Origin: Flavobacterium sp. 1355
GTDB lineage: Bacteria; Bacteroidota; Bacteroidia; Flavobacteriales; Flavobacteriaceae
Direction: 5' to 3'
Assembly: GCF_017833415.1 (NCBI RefSeq)
Contig: NZ_JAFICC010000007.1
Location: forward strand, 1-64,000
Length of the DNA: 64,000 bases
This document shows positions 55,515-64,000 of this stretch, in pieces. Position numbers and translations under genes: made by a program. Every line of letters starts with the position of its first letter. The stretch's first letter is position 1. The notes under the pieces are model-generated. The model searched no databases. It had not been told where the DNA came from and saw only the letters and a list, made by a program, of their open reading frames with translations.

Positions 55515-55706
55515 TTAATTTAATTGCTATTAATAAAGTCAAAAATAATATTAATTTTATAGGAAAATATTTATAAAATTTTATTTAACATTGTTCCTGT
55601 TTTTTTTCAAAAGAAATAGAAATCAATTATCGCAATTCGTGATTAAACAATATTTTTAGTACATATTATACAAACATTAAATATTTTATAACTTAAAATT
55701 ATATAA

Positions 55707-55740
55707 TTGTTTTTATTTTTTATAAAAAACGATACATTTG
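55707..55740 (+). promoter_or_regulatory. Promoter of the second permease gene
   Basis: TACATTTG (55733-55740) fits TANNTTTG, and TTG lies at 55707-55709 with a 23-nt spacer, longer than the 18-19 nt of other promoters here. It shows that the in-frame TTG at 55738 is not a start codon. Confidence 0.5.
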
Positions 55741-55770
55741 GAGCTTAATAACAACAAACCTATATTATAT

Positions 55771-57231
55771 ATGTCAATAATGAGAGTTAAACCAATATCG
55801 GCTTTTGAAGCTGATATGAAAAAAAGTGATTTAAAAAGGGTTTTAGGAAAGTGGAGCCTTACTGCAATTGGTGTTGGTGCCATTATAGGTGGAGGAATTT
55901 TTGTTCTTACCGGTACCGGAGCATATTACCATGCGGGTCCTGCCTTGGCGGTTTCCTTTATTATCGCAGGTATTGCCTGTGTTTTTGCAGCTCTCTGTTA
56001 TTCTGAGTTTGCTTCTATTTTACCTGTTGAGGGCTCTGCTTACGCTTATGCTTATGGTACTATTGGAGAAATTTTTGCCTGGATAATTGGTTGGGGACTT
56101 ATTCTTGAATATGCAATGGGATCCATGACAGTGGCTGTTTCCTGGTCGGGTTATTTTAATAAATTACTCAAAATGTTTCATATACATTTGCCTGACTGGC
56201 TTACAACTGATCCTGCTAGTTATTCTGGAGAAGGTTTTTCTATGAACCTACCTGCTTTTTTAATTGTTCTTTTGGTTATTTCTTTACTTATTAAAGGAAC
56301 AAAAAGTGCAGCAAAAGCAAACAATTTTATCGTAGTCCTTAAAGTTTCTGCTGTAATATTTGTAATTATTGCTGGTCTTTTCTTTATTGATACTGCTAAC
56401 TGGACTCCATTTATTCCAGAGGCGACTAAAATAGTTGAAAAAGAAACTACTCATAATGCTTACGGTATAGCTGGTATCGTATCTGGTGCTGCCGCTATTT
56501 TCTTTGCTTATGTTGGTTTTGATGCAGTTTCTACTCAAGCCGGAGAAGCTGTTAATCCTAAAAAAGATGTTCCGTTTGCCATTATTGCTTCATTGTTAAT
56601 CTGTACTACATTATACATTCTTGTTTCTTTAGTGTTAACCGGAATGATGAACTATAAAGATTTTAATCCGCTTGGTAAATATCCTGATGCTATTAAGGCT
56701 CCTGTTGCTTATGCATTTGATATTGCCGGACAAGGATGGGCAGGATTAATTATTACTATTGCTGCTACTGTTGGTTTAGTTTCTGTACTAATGGTAATGA
56801 TTATGGGCCAATCAAGAATTTTCCTTGGGATGTCTAAAGATGGATTAATTCCTGCTGTATTTTCTAAAGTAAATCCTCTTTCGGGAACTCCAAAAACGAA
56901 TTTAATTATTTTGGGTGGTATTATTGCTACAGTTGCTGCTTTTACACCAATCAATAAATTAGCTGACATGACCAGTTTTGGAACTTTGTTCGCCTTTACA
57001 ATGGTTTGTATTGCGGTTTGGATTTTAAGAGTAAAACAGCCTCATTTAACAAGAACATTTAAGGTTCCAGCATTGCCTGTTATTGCAGTTTTAGGTATTG
57101 CTATCAACACTTATTTAATGATTAATTTAAGCCACGATGCTCAATTACTGTCACTTGGATGGTTAGCAATTGGTATTTTGGTTTATTTTTGCTATAGTAA
57201 GAAAAGATCAAAGCTTAACAATATTGAATAA
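55771..57231 (+). CDS. APC-superfamily amino-acid permease (CAT/YfnA-like)
   Basis: An inner-membrane cationic-type amino-acid transporter, 486 aa, about 12-13 helices. It begins MSIMRVKPISAFEADMKKSDLKRVLG, and helix 1 holds IGVGAIIGGGIFVLTGTGA, helix 3 YSEFASILPVEGSAYAYAY; FAYVGFDAVSTQAGEAVNPKKD is typical of the CAT family. It differs clearly from the LAT-type permease at 18394. Substrate not determined. Monocistronic with its own promoter and terminator. Confidence 0.93.
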   Translation: MSIMRVKPISAFEADMKKSDLKRVLGKWSLTAIGVGAIIGGGIFVLTGTGAYYHAGPALAVSFIIAGIACVFAALCYSEFASILPVEGSAYAYAYGTIGEIFAWIIGWGLILEYAMGSMTVAVSWSGYFNKLLKMFHIHLPDWLTTDPASYSGEGFSMNLPAFLIVLLVISLLIKGTKSAAKANNFIVVLKVSAVIFVIIAGLFFIDTANWTPFIPEATKIVEKETTHNAYGIAGIVSGAAAIFFAYVGFDAVSTQAGEAVNPKKDVPFAIIASLLICTTLYILVSLVLTGMMNYKDFNPLGKYPDAIKAPVAYAFDIAGQGWAGLIITIAATVGLVSVLMVMIMGQSRIFLGMSKDGLIPAVFSKVNPLSGTPKTNLIILGGIIATVAAFTPINKLADMTSFGTLFAFTMVCIAVWILRVKQPHLTRTFKVPALPVIAVLGIAINTYLMINLSHDAQLLSLGWLAIGILVYFCYSKKRSKLNNIE

Positions 57232-57249
57232 AAAATTGTGTTATTTCAT

Positions 57250-57283
57250 AAAAAACTCCAAATGAAAATTTGGAGTTTTTTTT
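57250..57283. terminator. Bidirectional terminator after the permease gene
   Basis: AAAAACTCCAAAT / ATTTGGAGTTTTT hairpin with a 4-base loop, 18 nt after the permease stop. It touches the stop codon of the convergent PspC-like gene. Confidence 0.92.
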
Positions 57284-57509
57284 ATAAATCAAAAACCGAA
57301 GTTCTTTTTGCTCTTATTAAATCTTTTAACCGGATCCAAAATGCCAGTGTCAAATAGACACCAAACCCCAGACCTACAGTCACAAAGGAAATGTAGATAA
57401 AAAACAATCTCACACTAGTTACCCGCATTCCCAGCTTATCAGCTAATCTGGAAGATACGTGAAAACCATATTTTTCGAAAAAGAATTTAAGTTTTATAAT
57501 AGCTGACAT
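57282..57509 (-). CDS. PspC-domain-like small membrane protein
   Basis: A 75-aa protein. ATG at 57509 gives MSAIIKLKFFFEKYGFHV; further upstream codons are AAATCTAAA-type filler. The order amphipathic start, SSRLADKLGMRVTSVRLFFIYISFVTVGLGFGVYLTLAFW in parts, then a basic tail resembles the PspC domain (a turn with Gly followed by one membrane helix). The usual GVCGGLA motif is replaced by VSSRLAD. Function unknown; possibly envelope-stress related. Confidence 0.7.
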   Translation of the reverse strand: MSAIIKLKFFFEKYGFHVSSRLADKLGMRVTSVRLFFIYISFVTVGLGFGVYLTLAFWIRLKDLIRAKRTSVFDL

Positions 57510-57597
57510 GTTGATTTTAGATTTTAGATTTCCTATTTTACTCAAGATGACAAAAATACAAATTATCTAATTATCTACTTCTGCTATTTTTTTATTT

Positions 57598-58884
57598 CTA
57601 ATTCATAGATGAGTAATCATTTTTGAGTAATTCCATTCCTATTGCGCATTTTAAACATCCTTTCAGATTACAGAATTCATTTTTAAGCTGTAATAAGGAC
57701 TGGGTTTGAAATGCATTTTTAGATACAACTCCAAATGAATCGAATTTTTCTATTATCGAATTTTTCTCAGGAGTAACTTCTTTCATAAAAGCAATCAGAT
57801 CTTCAAAAACTGATTCTCCCATTCTTTCTGAGTAAGCAAACTGAATCGGAATAATTGTATTTAAAATAATCAAATCTATAAATGCTTTTGATAATGCTTT
57901 TGCTTTTTTTGGGCTTTCTTTATCAAACTGATAATGGTTGCTCCAGTACAGACTTGCAGACACGTTTAATAATTCATAAACTTCTTTAACCGATTTTAAC
58001 GTAATTATTTTGGAGAATAAATTCTGATGGCTGCTATATAAGGCTGCTAATTGTGAGAGTCTGATTGTGGGAAAATTATCAGGGCGATGTTTAAAAAACT
58101 GAAGCGGATTTATATACACTTTTTCTAACTGATATTTATTGAGCAGATAAAAATACCTGAATTTTAAATCGTTAAAATAAACATCTTGTTTATCGGCATC
58201 TAATAATCCTGAAGTTCCAAAAAGTAATGCTTCCAGATTTTCGATTTCAAAACTTTCCTTTCTTATAAAAGAGAATGGAATTGATCTTGCTATTTGCAGA
58301 AAAGTATTTCCATTTGTATTTAAGCCAAAGTTTTTCGCAAGCAAGCAAAATAAAACTGCTTCCCAATCCTGATTTGTTTCTTCGAGCAAATCATATACAA
58401 ATTTTGATTTGCGCTCTAAGCGTTCAAAAAACAAACGTTCCTGCCAATTCCCAAAAACAAAACTGTCTATTCGGGAAATTTCCTTTTCGCATGAAATCCA
58501 GGACTTAGGGCTTACTAATGAATAATAGCTATTTATTGTTTCAGAAGAAATATAATCTTTCAAAACCAAAACAGGTATTTCAGTATTATCTTCTCTAAAT
58601 ATCTCTGTATCGTGCTCCCAAACGACGTGCAAAATCACATTTTCATAGGCAGGATCTTTTTCATGACCGTGCAGATACCAATCAGATGATTTTAAATGAA
58701 TTTCGACATTCCCAGCCCATTTTTGATTTCCTATAATAATTTGTGCATTAAAGAAATCAGGACCCGAAAGTTCTAAATATTCACCGACTTTAATAATTGT
58801 GAGCGATTCATCCTGAGTAGTTTTCAGGTTCAACGTTTCAAACTTCCTGAACTTCCAGATATAATGAAGAAAATCTTCTTTCAT
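57598..58884 (-). CDS. DUF2851 family protein
   Basis: A 428-aa protein of unknown function found in Bacteroidota. Recognisable parts are MKEDFLHYIWKFRKF, GPDFFNAQIIIGNQKWAGNVEIHLKSSDWYLHGH in pieces, and VILHVVWEHDTEI; the first half has a restriction-endonuclease-like pattern (GPDF...NVEIH). Four Cys/His positions in the C-terminal CNLKGCLKCAIG may bind metal. No signal peptide. Function not proposed. Confidence 0.92.
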   Translation of the reverse strand: MKEDFLHYIWKFRKFETLNLKTTQDESLTIIKVGEYLELSGPDFFNAQIIIGNQKWAGNVEIHLKSSDWYLHGHEKDPAYENVILHVVWEHDTEIFREDNTEIPVLVLKDYISSETINSYYSLVSPKSWISCEKEISRIDSFVFGNWQERLFFERLERKSKFVYDLLEETNQDWEAVLFCLLAKNFGLNTNGNTFLQIARSIPFSFIRKESFEIENLEALLFGTSGLLDADKQDVYFNDLKFRYFYLLNKYQLEKVYINPLQFFKHRPDNFPTIRLSQLAALYSSHQNLFSKIITLKSVKEVYELLNVSASLYWSNHYQFDKESPKKAKALSKAFIDLIILNTIIPIQFAYSERMGESVFEDLIAFMKEVTPEKNSIIEKFDSFGVVSKNAFQTQSLLQLKNEFCNLKGCLKCAIGMELLKNDYSSMN

Positions 58885-58962
58885 TTTTAGGCCTTTATAT
58901 ATTAATTCATAAAAACTTAAAAATAAATAAAATAATATTAATCTTACAAAATATATCTGGAA

Positions 58963-59445
58963 TTATTTCAACATATATAATTTTGCGCAGGCACGTGCAT
59001 CAGAAAGTGCTTCATGATGGTTTAACTGAATATTCATTTCACGGCAGCAATCACTTAATTTAGTAGGTTTTAGCCCTCTTGCTTTATAAATTTTAACCGT
59101 GCATTCCCATTTAGGGGCAATATTTAAATCTTCGTATTGCAAGCCATGTAACGCCATTGATTTAATAAGAACATTGCGGTCAAAACTTTCATTATGTGCT
59201 ACAATAACTTTATTTCTTAGTCTTTTCTCAATTTCTGGATAGACCTGCAAAAAAGATTTTGCATTTACAGTATCTCTGGGATAAATTCCGTGTACACGAA
59301 TTGTAAAAGGATTGTATTCATTGTTGGGCGGTTTGATCAAACTCACAAACTCATCTACTATCATTCCGTTTTCTACAGTGACAATTCCAACTGAGCAGGG
59401 ATGATAAGCTGTTGCAGTTTCGAAATCTATGGCAATAAAATTCAT
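58963..59445 (-). CDS. 3'-5' exonuclease, DnaQ/DEDDh type
   Basis: A 160-aa exonuclease-fold protein like the DNA polymerase III epsilon domain. ExoI FIAIDFETA (D7, E9), ExoII VAHNESFDRNVL, ExoIII HHEALSDARACAKLY with the catalytic His and Asp. It lacks the polymerase-binding tail of DnaQ, so it is probably a stand-alone nuclease for DNA or RNA. It lies 78 nt from the DUF2851 gene on the same strand. Confidence 0.93.
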   Translation of the reverse strand: MNFIAIDFETATAYHPCSVGIVTVENGMIVDEFVSLIKPPNNEYNPFTIRVHGIYPRDTVNAKSFLQVYPEIEKRLRNKVIVAHNESFDRNVLIKSMALHGLQYEDLNIAPKWECTVKIYKARGLKPTKLSDCCREMNIQLNHHEALSDARACAKLYMLK

Positions 59446-59459
59446 ATTTTATGAGAAGC

Positions 59460-59502
59460 TAAAAAAATCCATAAACCTAACTTTTAATTAGATTTATGGA
59501 TT
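59460..59502 (-). terminator. Terminator of the cystathionine beta-synthase gene
   Basis: AATCCATAAA / TTTATGGATT hairpin with further TTAG/CTAA pairing, followed by seven T on the minus strand, 23 nt after the stop codon. Confidence 0.85.
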
Positions 59503-59525
59503 AAAAGGTTTATTTAAACGTAATC

Positions 59526-60887
59526 TTATTTTATAGATCCAATAATATCATATTTAGTGATAATATGGTGATTACCATTTTCGAGCTCAATTAAAACAGC
59601 ATCATTTTCTTTTGTAAATAATTTTGAAACTTCTTCTATCGGAGTTCCCATTTTAACAATAGGAAAAGGTTTTCCCATTACTTCCTTAATTGGTTTTTCG
59701 GCAACATTTTTATCTGCTACATAACTTCTAAACAAGTCTGTTTCATCAACAGAACCCACAAATCCATTAATATCTACCACAGGGATTTGCGAAATTTTAT
59801 ATTTACGCATTCGCTCAATTGCGTGCGAAACCAGTTCTTCTGTACGAACAACAATTAATTCTTTATCAATATGATCTTTTATAACATCTTCTGCTTTTGT
59901 GACGTTTTCTTCTAAAAATCCGCGTTCACGCATCCAGTCGTCATTAAACATTTTACCTACATAACGGCTTCCTGAATCGTGAAAAAGTACAACAACCACA
60001 TCATCGGGTTTAAAGTGCTCTTTAAGCTGCAACAATCCTTTTATACAGGCCCCGGCAGAATTTCCCACAAAAATAGCCTCTTCCAATGCAATTTTTCTGG
60101 TGTAAACAGCTGCATCTTTATCTGTTACTTTTGTAAATCCGTCAATCAAAGAAAAATCAACATTTTTAGGCAAAATATCCTCTCCAATTCCTTCTGTGAT
60201 ATAAGAGTAAATTTCATTTTCATCAAAAATTCCCGTTTCATGGTATTTTTTAAAAACTGAACCGTATGTATCAATTCCCCAAATTTTGATGTTTGGATTT
60301 TTCTCCTTCAGGTATTTTCCAACTCCGGAAATTGTTCCTCCTGTTCCTACTCCAACTACAAAATGTGTGATTTTTCCATCTGTCTGTTTCCAGATTTCCG
60401 GTCCGGTCTGCTCATAATGTGCCAAAGAATTTGACATATTATCATATTGGTTTACATACCATGAATTTGGTGTTTCTTCGGCCAAACGTTTTGAAACTGA
60501 ATAATATGATCTTGGATCTGTTGGTTCAACATCTGTTGGGCAAACCACTACCTTTGCGCCTACGGCACGAAGGATATCCATTTTTTCTTTTGATTGTTTA
60601 TCAGAGATTACACAAATTAATTTGTACCCTCTTACAATTGCAACAAGTGCCAATCCCATTCCTGTATTTCCAGAAGTACCTTCAATGATAGTTCCTCCGG
60701 GTTTAAGGCGGCCATCTGCTTCTGCATCATCAATCATCTTTACGGCCATTCTGTCTTTTACAGAATTTCCCGGATTAAAAGTTTCGACTTTTGCTAATAC
60801 CAGTGCATCAATTTCAGCAACAACTTTATTGAGCTTCACCAATGGCGTATTACCAATTGTTTCTAAAATATTTTTTGAAAAGTCCAT
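59526..60887 (-). CDS. Cystathionine beta-synthase-like PLP enzyme with CBS domains
   Basis: A PLP-dependent lyase/synthase of 453 aa. N-terminal fold-type II domain (about 1-325) with the PLP lysine K44 in GNSVKDRMA, EGTSGNTGMGLA and the glycine-rich VGVGTGGTISGVGKYL. The C-terminal part (about 335-453) is a pair of CBS domains (ISQIPVVDINGFVGSVDE; VMGKPFPIVKMG). The architecture matches cystathionine beta-synthase more than cysteine synthase, which lacks CBS domains. It should act in sulfur amino-acid metabolism; the CBS pair may sense an adenosyl ligand. Confidence 0.93.
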   Translation of the reverse strand: MDFSKNILETIGNTPLVKLNKVVAEIDALVLAKVETFNPGNSVKDRMAVKMIDDAEADGRLKPGGTIIEGTSGNTGMGLALVAIVRGYKLICVISDKQSKEKMDILRAVGAKVVVCPTDVEPTDPRSYYSVSKRLAEETPNSWYVNQYDNMSNSLAHYEQTGPEIWKQTDGKITHFVVGVGTGGTISGVGKYLKEKNPNIKIWGIDTYGSVFKKYHETGIFDENEIYSYITEGIGEDILPKNVDFSLIDGFTKVTDKDAAVYTRKIALEEAIFVGNSAGACIKGLLQLKEHFKPDDVVVVLFHDSGSRYVGKMFNDDWMRERGFLEENVTKAEDVIKDHIDKELIVVRTEELVSHAIERMRKYKISQIPVVDINGFVGSVDETDLFRSYVADKNVAEKPIKEVMGKPFPIVKMGTPIEEVSKLFTKENDAVLIELENGNHHIITKYDIIGSIK

Positions 60888-60935
60888 TGTATTTAAATTT
60901 AATATTTGGTTTTTAAAACTGAAACAGTACCTAGA

Positions 60936-62903
60936 CTATTGGAAGAAATTCCAAACTAAACCAAATCGGATAACAAAATCACGATACGGATTATTAGGAG
61001 CTGAGTAATAGTTGTTTCCTGAAAAAGCAGCATTAAAATGTTCTGCTTTTAAATAAAATCTTGTCTGGCGAATTCTTGCATTCACAAAAAAATCAAAGTT
61101 GGCATAGTTTCCGATTTTCTTCTCATTCTGAACAAAAAACTCTCCAATAACCGGGTTATAGTCATTACCATAATATTCTGTAAAATAGTTAAAAGTAATT
61201 CCCGTCTGTATATATAATGCTTTCTTAAAAAAGTATCCTGAATAATAAAAGGTATTTCTTGTAACGAAATCAGGAACATTTAAAATTAAATCTGACTGAT
61301 CTACTTTCTGGTATAAAAGTGTGTTATCTAAGGCAAAACGTCCGAATCTAAATTCACGGCTTGCTTTTACAGATAAATAATTTATCACTTTCCCGTATTG
61401 TGCAGGATTTATAATCTGAGTAAGGGTATCTTTTTCTGCCGGATTAGAAACATCTGCAAAATAAAGATGATCTTTTAAAACAGTGTACTGAACCTCAGCA
61501 TTTAACCATGGCGTAAAAACATTTGCGCTAAGGGTGTTTATTTTTTCATTCTTAAAATTATTATACCAGTTGTATTTTAAGAAGCTGCTTTGATATAGGT
61601 TATAGTTGTTATTTGGCAGCTTATTAATGTTTCTGTATCTAAAGTCGAATTTGATTTTATCATTTAAGTCATATCTCAATTTTGCGTCTAAATCTGACAG
61701 GGACTGGTTTGTAATTGATCTGGTATACAAAAAACGACCATTCCATTTATTTTTTTGATACTCGTACTGCCCTCCTACGTTGTTAATCTGCAGGAACAAA
61801 TTATCAGGTATCCTAACGCCTTCGTCACCCAATATAATACGGTTGTATTTATAATTTGATCTGTAATCGTCAATAAAAAAATTAAATTTACCTAAAAGTA
61901 TATTTTCGTAAGCAAGACCTGCTTTATTGTATAGTTTTTCAAAACGGGTCTGATCCTTAATGCCACTGGTAACATACGATTCTCCAAATCTCAGAATTGT
62001 AGTATTGTCAGCTATAGAAGTTACAGTTGGCTGATTGTATTCATAAAATTTATTTTCGTAGTTGAACTGGTGAGTTACGTACAAATTATTGCTTCCTTCT
62101 TTTGGATTTACTCTGAAACCATGATCAAAAAACAAACGTCTTCCTTTTAAAAAAGATTCAGCATCAGTTAAATATACTTGCAATCGCTGACGATTGGCAA
62201 AATTCTTGTCTCCGCTTTCGAAATCCTCAGGCGTTGTTATTCCTCCATTTTCTTCATTCAGGATATCCTGATAAGTATAATGTGCATTTAGAATATATCT
62301 TCTGTCAGTTGTAAAATAGCTGGTTGTCATCCTAAAATTCCCTGTACTGGTCAGCTGGTTTATATAATCACCTTCTGATCGTAAACCTCTGTATGCCAAA
62401 GAAAAATTAAGATTTTTTGAGGTATTTAATGTAATAAAAGAGTCTACATTCTGCCCTTTGTTAATTGTTGAATTGAAAAAGAGCTCTGTTAAGGGAGTTG
62501 CTACTGAATAATACTGAATCTGGTTTGCTTCTAAAAAATTAAAGTGTTTTCCCTTAAATCCAATTTCAGGATAAGGAGAATAATCAGTCAGGCTATATTG
62601 TAATGTATTATAGGTTTGTCCGATATTAGAGAAAGGCAGAAGTCCAAAATTGTCTTTTCTCAGGTAGTTTTGTCTGTAAGCACTTTTTATGGTCAAAGAT
62701 GTATCAACATAGGTTGTGTCATGCTCCAGAGTAATGATCTGGTATTGATCTATAGTAGCAATTTTAGCTTTTTTCTTTTTTAAGGTATCGGTAATACTTG
62801 AATATTTTGTATTCATATCCAAATTGTTTTTAGACGTATTTTTTTCCTGAGAAAATAATAATGTTGGTACGACTAATAGATATAGAAAAAAGAATATTCT
62901 CAT
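60936..62903 (-). CDS. Putative porin (Porin_10 family)
   Basis: An outer-membrane beta-barrel protein of 655 aa with signal peptide (FFFLYLLVVPTLLFSQ). After a Lys-rich linker (DTLKKKKAKIATIDQYQ) comes the Bacteroidota Porin_10 pattern: LGLLPFSNIGQTYNTLQY-like, YYSVATPLTELFFNSTINKGQ in parts and many alternating aromatic strands up to the terminal FGLVWNFFQ. The substrate is unknown. A -7 box TACCTTTG lies at 62946-62953 on its strand. It starts a minus-strand run with the CBS gene 48 nt downstream. Confidence 0.9.
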   Translation of the reverse strand: MRIFFFLYLLVVPTLLFSQEKNTSKNNLDMNTKYSSITDTLKKKKAKIATIDQYQIITLEHDTTYVDTSLTIKSAYRQNYLRKDNFGLLPFSNIGQTYNTLQYSLTDYSPYPEIGFKGKHFNFLEANQIQYYSVATPLTELFFNSTINKGQNVDSFITLNTSKNLNFSLAYRGLRSEGDYINQLTSTGNFRMTTSYFTTDRRYILNAHYTYQDILNEENGGITTPEDFESGDKNFANRQRLQVYLTDAESFLKGRRLFFDHGFRVNPKEGSNNLYVTHQFNYENKFYEYNQPTVTSIADNTTILRFGESYVTSGIKDQTRFEKLYNKAGLAYENILLGKFNFFIDDYRSNYKYNRIILGDEGVRIPDNLFLQINNVGGQYEYQKNKWNGRFLYTRSITNQSLSDLDAKLRYDLNDKIKFDFRYRNINKLPNNNYNLYQSSFLKYNWYNNFKNEKINTLSANVFTPWLNAEVQYTVLKDHLYFADVSNPAEKDTLTQIINPAQYGKVINYLSVKASREFRFGRFALDNTLLYQKVDQSDLILNVPDFVTRNTFYYSGYFFKKALYIQTGITFNYFTEYYGNDYNPVIGEFFVQNEKKIGNYANFDFFVNARIRQTRFYLKAEHFNAAFSGNNYYSAPNNPYRDFVIRFGLVWNFFQ

Positions 62904-63073
62904 TTGATAGCTTTATATATAGTTATTCGGCAAAAATTTGTTGAGCAAAGGTAAAAGATAAAAACGTATAAATAAAAAAACACTACAATTTATACTATTG
63001 TAATAGTAAATAGTATGAAACGAAGGTTTTTACAGAAAATTTTATAATATTTGCTTTTTTAAATTCAAGAAGA

Positions 63074-63739
63074 ATGCTCCAGTTAAATTTTTCCGGATAT
63101 CATTTAGAAACGGGTACTGATGAAGCCGGACGTGGTTGTTTAGCAGGTCCTGTTACGGCTGCGGCAGTAATTTTGCCTCCTGATTTTAATAATGAAATAT
63201 TAAATGACAGTAAACAATTGTCTGAAAAAATAAGGGAGGAGCTAAAACCTATTATAGAACAGCATGCTGTCTGTTTTTCTGTGACGCACTTGCATGCAGA
63301 AGAAATTGACGAAATCAATATTCTCAACGCTTCTATGAAGGGAATGCAGGAATGCATCTTAAAATTACATCACAAACCCGAATTTATTATCGTGGACGGT
63401 AATCGTGCCCTGAATGCAAAACTGGGAATGAAAAATTCTTTTGGAAAACAATTTTCTATAACTGAAATAGAATTATTAAAATCAATTCCCAACCAAAGTA
63501 TCATAAAAGGGGATTCGAAATTTTTAAGTATTGCCGCAGCTTCTGTTCTGGCAAAAACATATCGTGATGAATATATGGACCGTATTCATGAAGAATTCCC
63601 GATGTATAACTGGAAACAAAATAAAGGGTATCCAACGAGGGAACACCGCGAAGCGATTAGAGAATTTGGAACTACAAAATATCACCGAATGAGTTTTAGG
63701 CTCTTGCCTGAGCAACTGGAACTTGATTTCTGCCAATAA
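63074..63739 (+). CDS. rnhB: Ribonuclease HII
   Basis: Removes RNA from RNA-DNA hybrids and single ribonucleotides from DNA; 221 aa. Catalytic D16-E17 in [13 protein letters not shown], with further acidic residues in IIVDGN and [17 protein letters not shown], and the C-terminal [13 protein letters not shown]. The start is the first ATG, near the family norm. Divergent from the Porin_10 gene, with a terminator right after it. Confidence 0.97.
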   Translation: MLQLNFSGYHLETGTDEAGRGCLAGPVTAAAVILPPDFNNEILNDSKQLSEKIREELKPIIEQHAVCFSVTHLHAEEIDEINILNASMKGMQECILKLHHKPEFIIVDGNRALNAKLGMKNSFGKQFSITEIELLKSIPNQSIIKGDSKFLSIAAASVLAKTYRDEYMDRIHEEFPMYNWKQNKGYPTREHREAIREFGTTKYHRMSFRLLPEQLELDFCQ

Positions 63740-63770
63740 AAAAAGACTTATCCAACGATAAGTCTTTTTT
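63736..63770 (+). terminator. rnhB: Terminator of rnhB
   Basis: AAAAAAGACTTATC / GATAAGTCTTTTTT hairpin with a short loop, overlapping the rnhB stop codon region and followed by a T-run. It can also serve the convergent gene. Confidence 0.92.
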
Positions 63771-63832
63771 GTACTTATACAGAACGAAATTGAATTTATA
63801 TCCAAAATCAGGTGAGAAACCAATTTGACTTA

Positions 63833-64000
63833 TTACTTCCTGCTTTTTAAGAATTCTGCAAATTGTTTCGTATCAAAATAAAATGGACGAATGGCAGTAA
63901 TCTTTCCGTTTTTTAAATCAAAATGTTCAGAAATTGGCATCAAAAGGTTTTTGCCTGATTTTTTTGCCTTGCAGTTTATGGTAAAATATATAATTACTTC
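63833..64000 (-). CDS. NTF2-like/SnoaL-like protein, C-terminal part (cut by window)
   Basis: The last 55 codons of a gene that continues beyond the right edge. They end GKITAIRPFYFDTKQFAEFLKSRK and then TAA. The pattern of a central strand, a DLKNGKITAIRPFYFD turn and a closing helix is typical of NTF2-like (SnoaL) small proteins. Start and full size not visible; function not assignable. Confidence 0.65.
   Translation of the reverse strand, partial: EVIIYFTINCKAKKSGKNLLMPISEHFDLKNGKITAIRPFYFDTKQFAEFLKSRK

Overview
The window comes from a Flavobacterium-like member of the Bacteroidota. The evidence is AT-rich DNA, promoters of the type TTG-N18/19-TANNTTTG, almost no Shine-Dalgarno sequences except a perfect one before rpsU, and typical families: exosortase N with its VIT-domain cargo, Porin_10, DUF2851, DUF3467, DUF7674. 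The gene order around tuf-secE-nusG-rplKAJL-rpoBC also fits. The genus is inferred from these traits; no 16S rRNA gene is present.

Layout. 1-0.75 kb: no gene, only dispersed and tandem repeats and a candidate structured RNA. 0.7-14 kb: a flavin-dependent oxidoreductase, then a potassium (Kdp) locus made of an NtrC-type sigma-54 activator, a DUF7674 protein, two micro-peptides (the second is KdpF), kdpA, kdpB, kdpC, an outer-membrane porin, a KdpD N-terminal sensor half and a separate histidine kinase. The gaps inside this locus are filled with long inverted repeats, each different. 13.8-14.3 kb: an antitoxin and a frameshifted ParE-like toxin. 14.3-18.3 kb: a DNA-damage cassette (XRE-S24 repressor divergent from umuDC, then AlkB and DUF1810). 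18.4-27.3 kb: an amino-acid permease, a KTSC-like protein, a LysM-NlpC/P60 cell-wall hydrolase and two different aconitases. 27.7-31.5 kb: the XrtN exosortase and its single co-transcribed substrate. 31.5-37.7 kb: MoxR ATPase, SurA-like isomerase, lipoprotein alpha-amylase, RF3. 37.9-53.3 kb (minus strand): the core expression cluster rpsU-xerC-raiA-tRNA(Thr,Tyr,Thr)-tuf-tRNA(Trp)-secE-nusG-rplK-rplA-rplJ-rplL-rpoB-rpoC-DUF3467. 53.4-64 kb: acyl-CoA dehydrogenase, helix-hairpin-helix protein, a second permease, a PspC-like protein, DUF2851, a DEDDh exonuclease, cystathionine beta-synthase, Porin_10, RNase HII and a truncated NTF2-like gene at the right edge.

How the genes work together. The Kdp locus looks like a rewired K+ scavenging system: a soluble KdpD-type sensor and a separate membrane kinase stand in for full-length KdpD, an NtrC-type regulator lies where an OmpR-type KdpE would be expected, and a porin could bring K+ across the outer membrane. 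The S24 repressor probably controls umuDC and itself. The exosortase and its cargo form a one-enzyme, one-substrate surface-processing pair. The expression cluster carries readable control signals: a promoter that overlaps a terminator in front of the tRNAs, a strong hairpin between rplL and rpoB, and an unusual strong ribosome binding site on rpsU. The most unusual non-coding feature is a three-copy family of structured intergenic elements with a covarying hairpin, together with a dense set of palindromic repeats concentrated in the Kdp locus.
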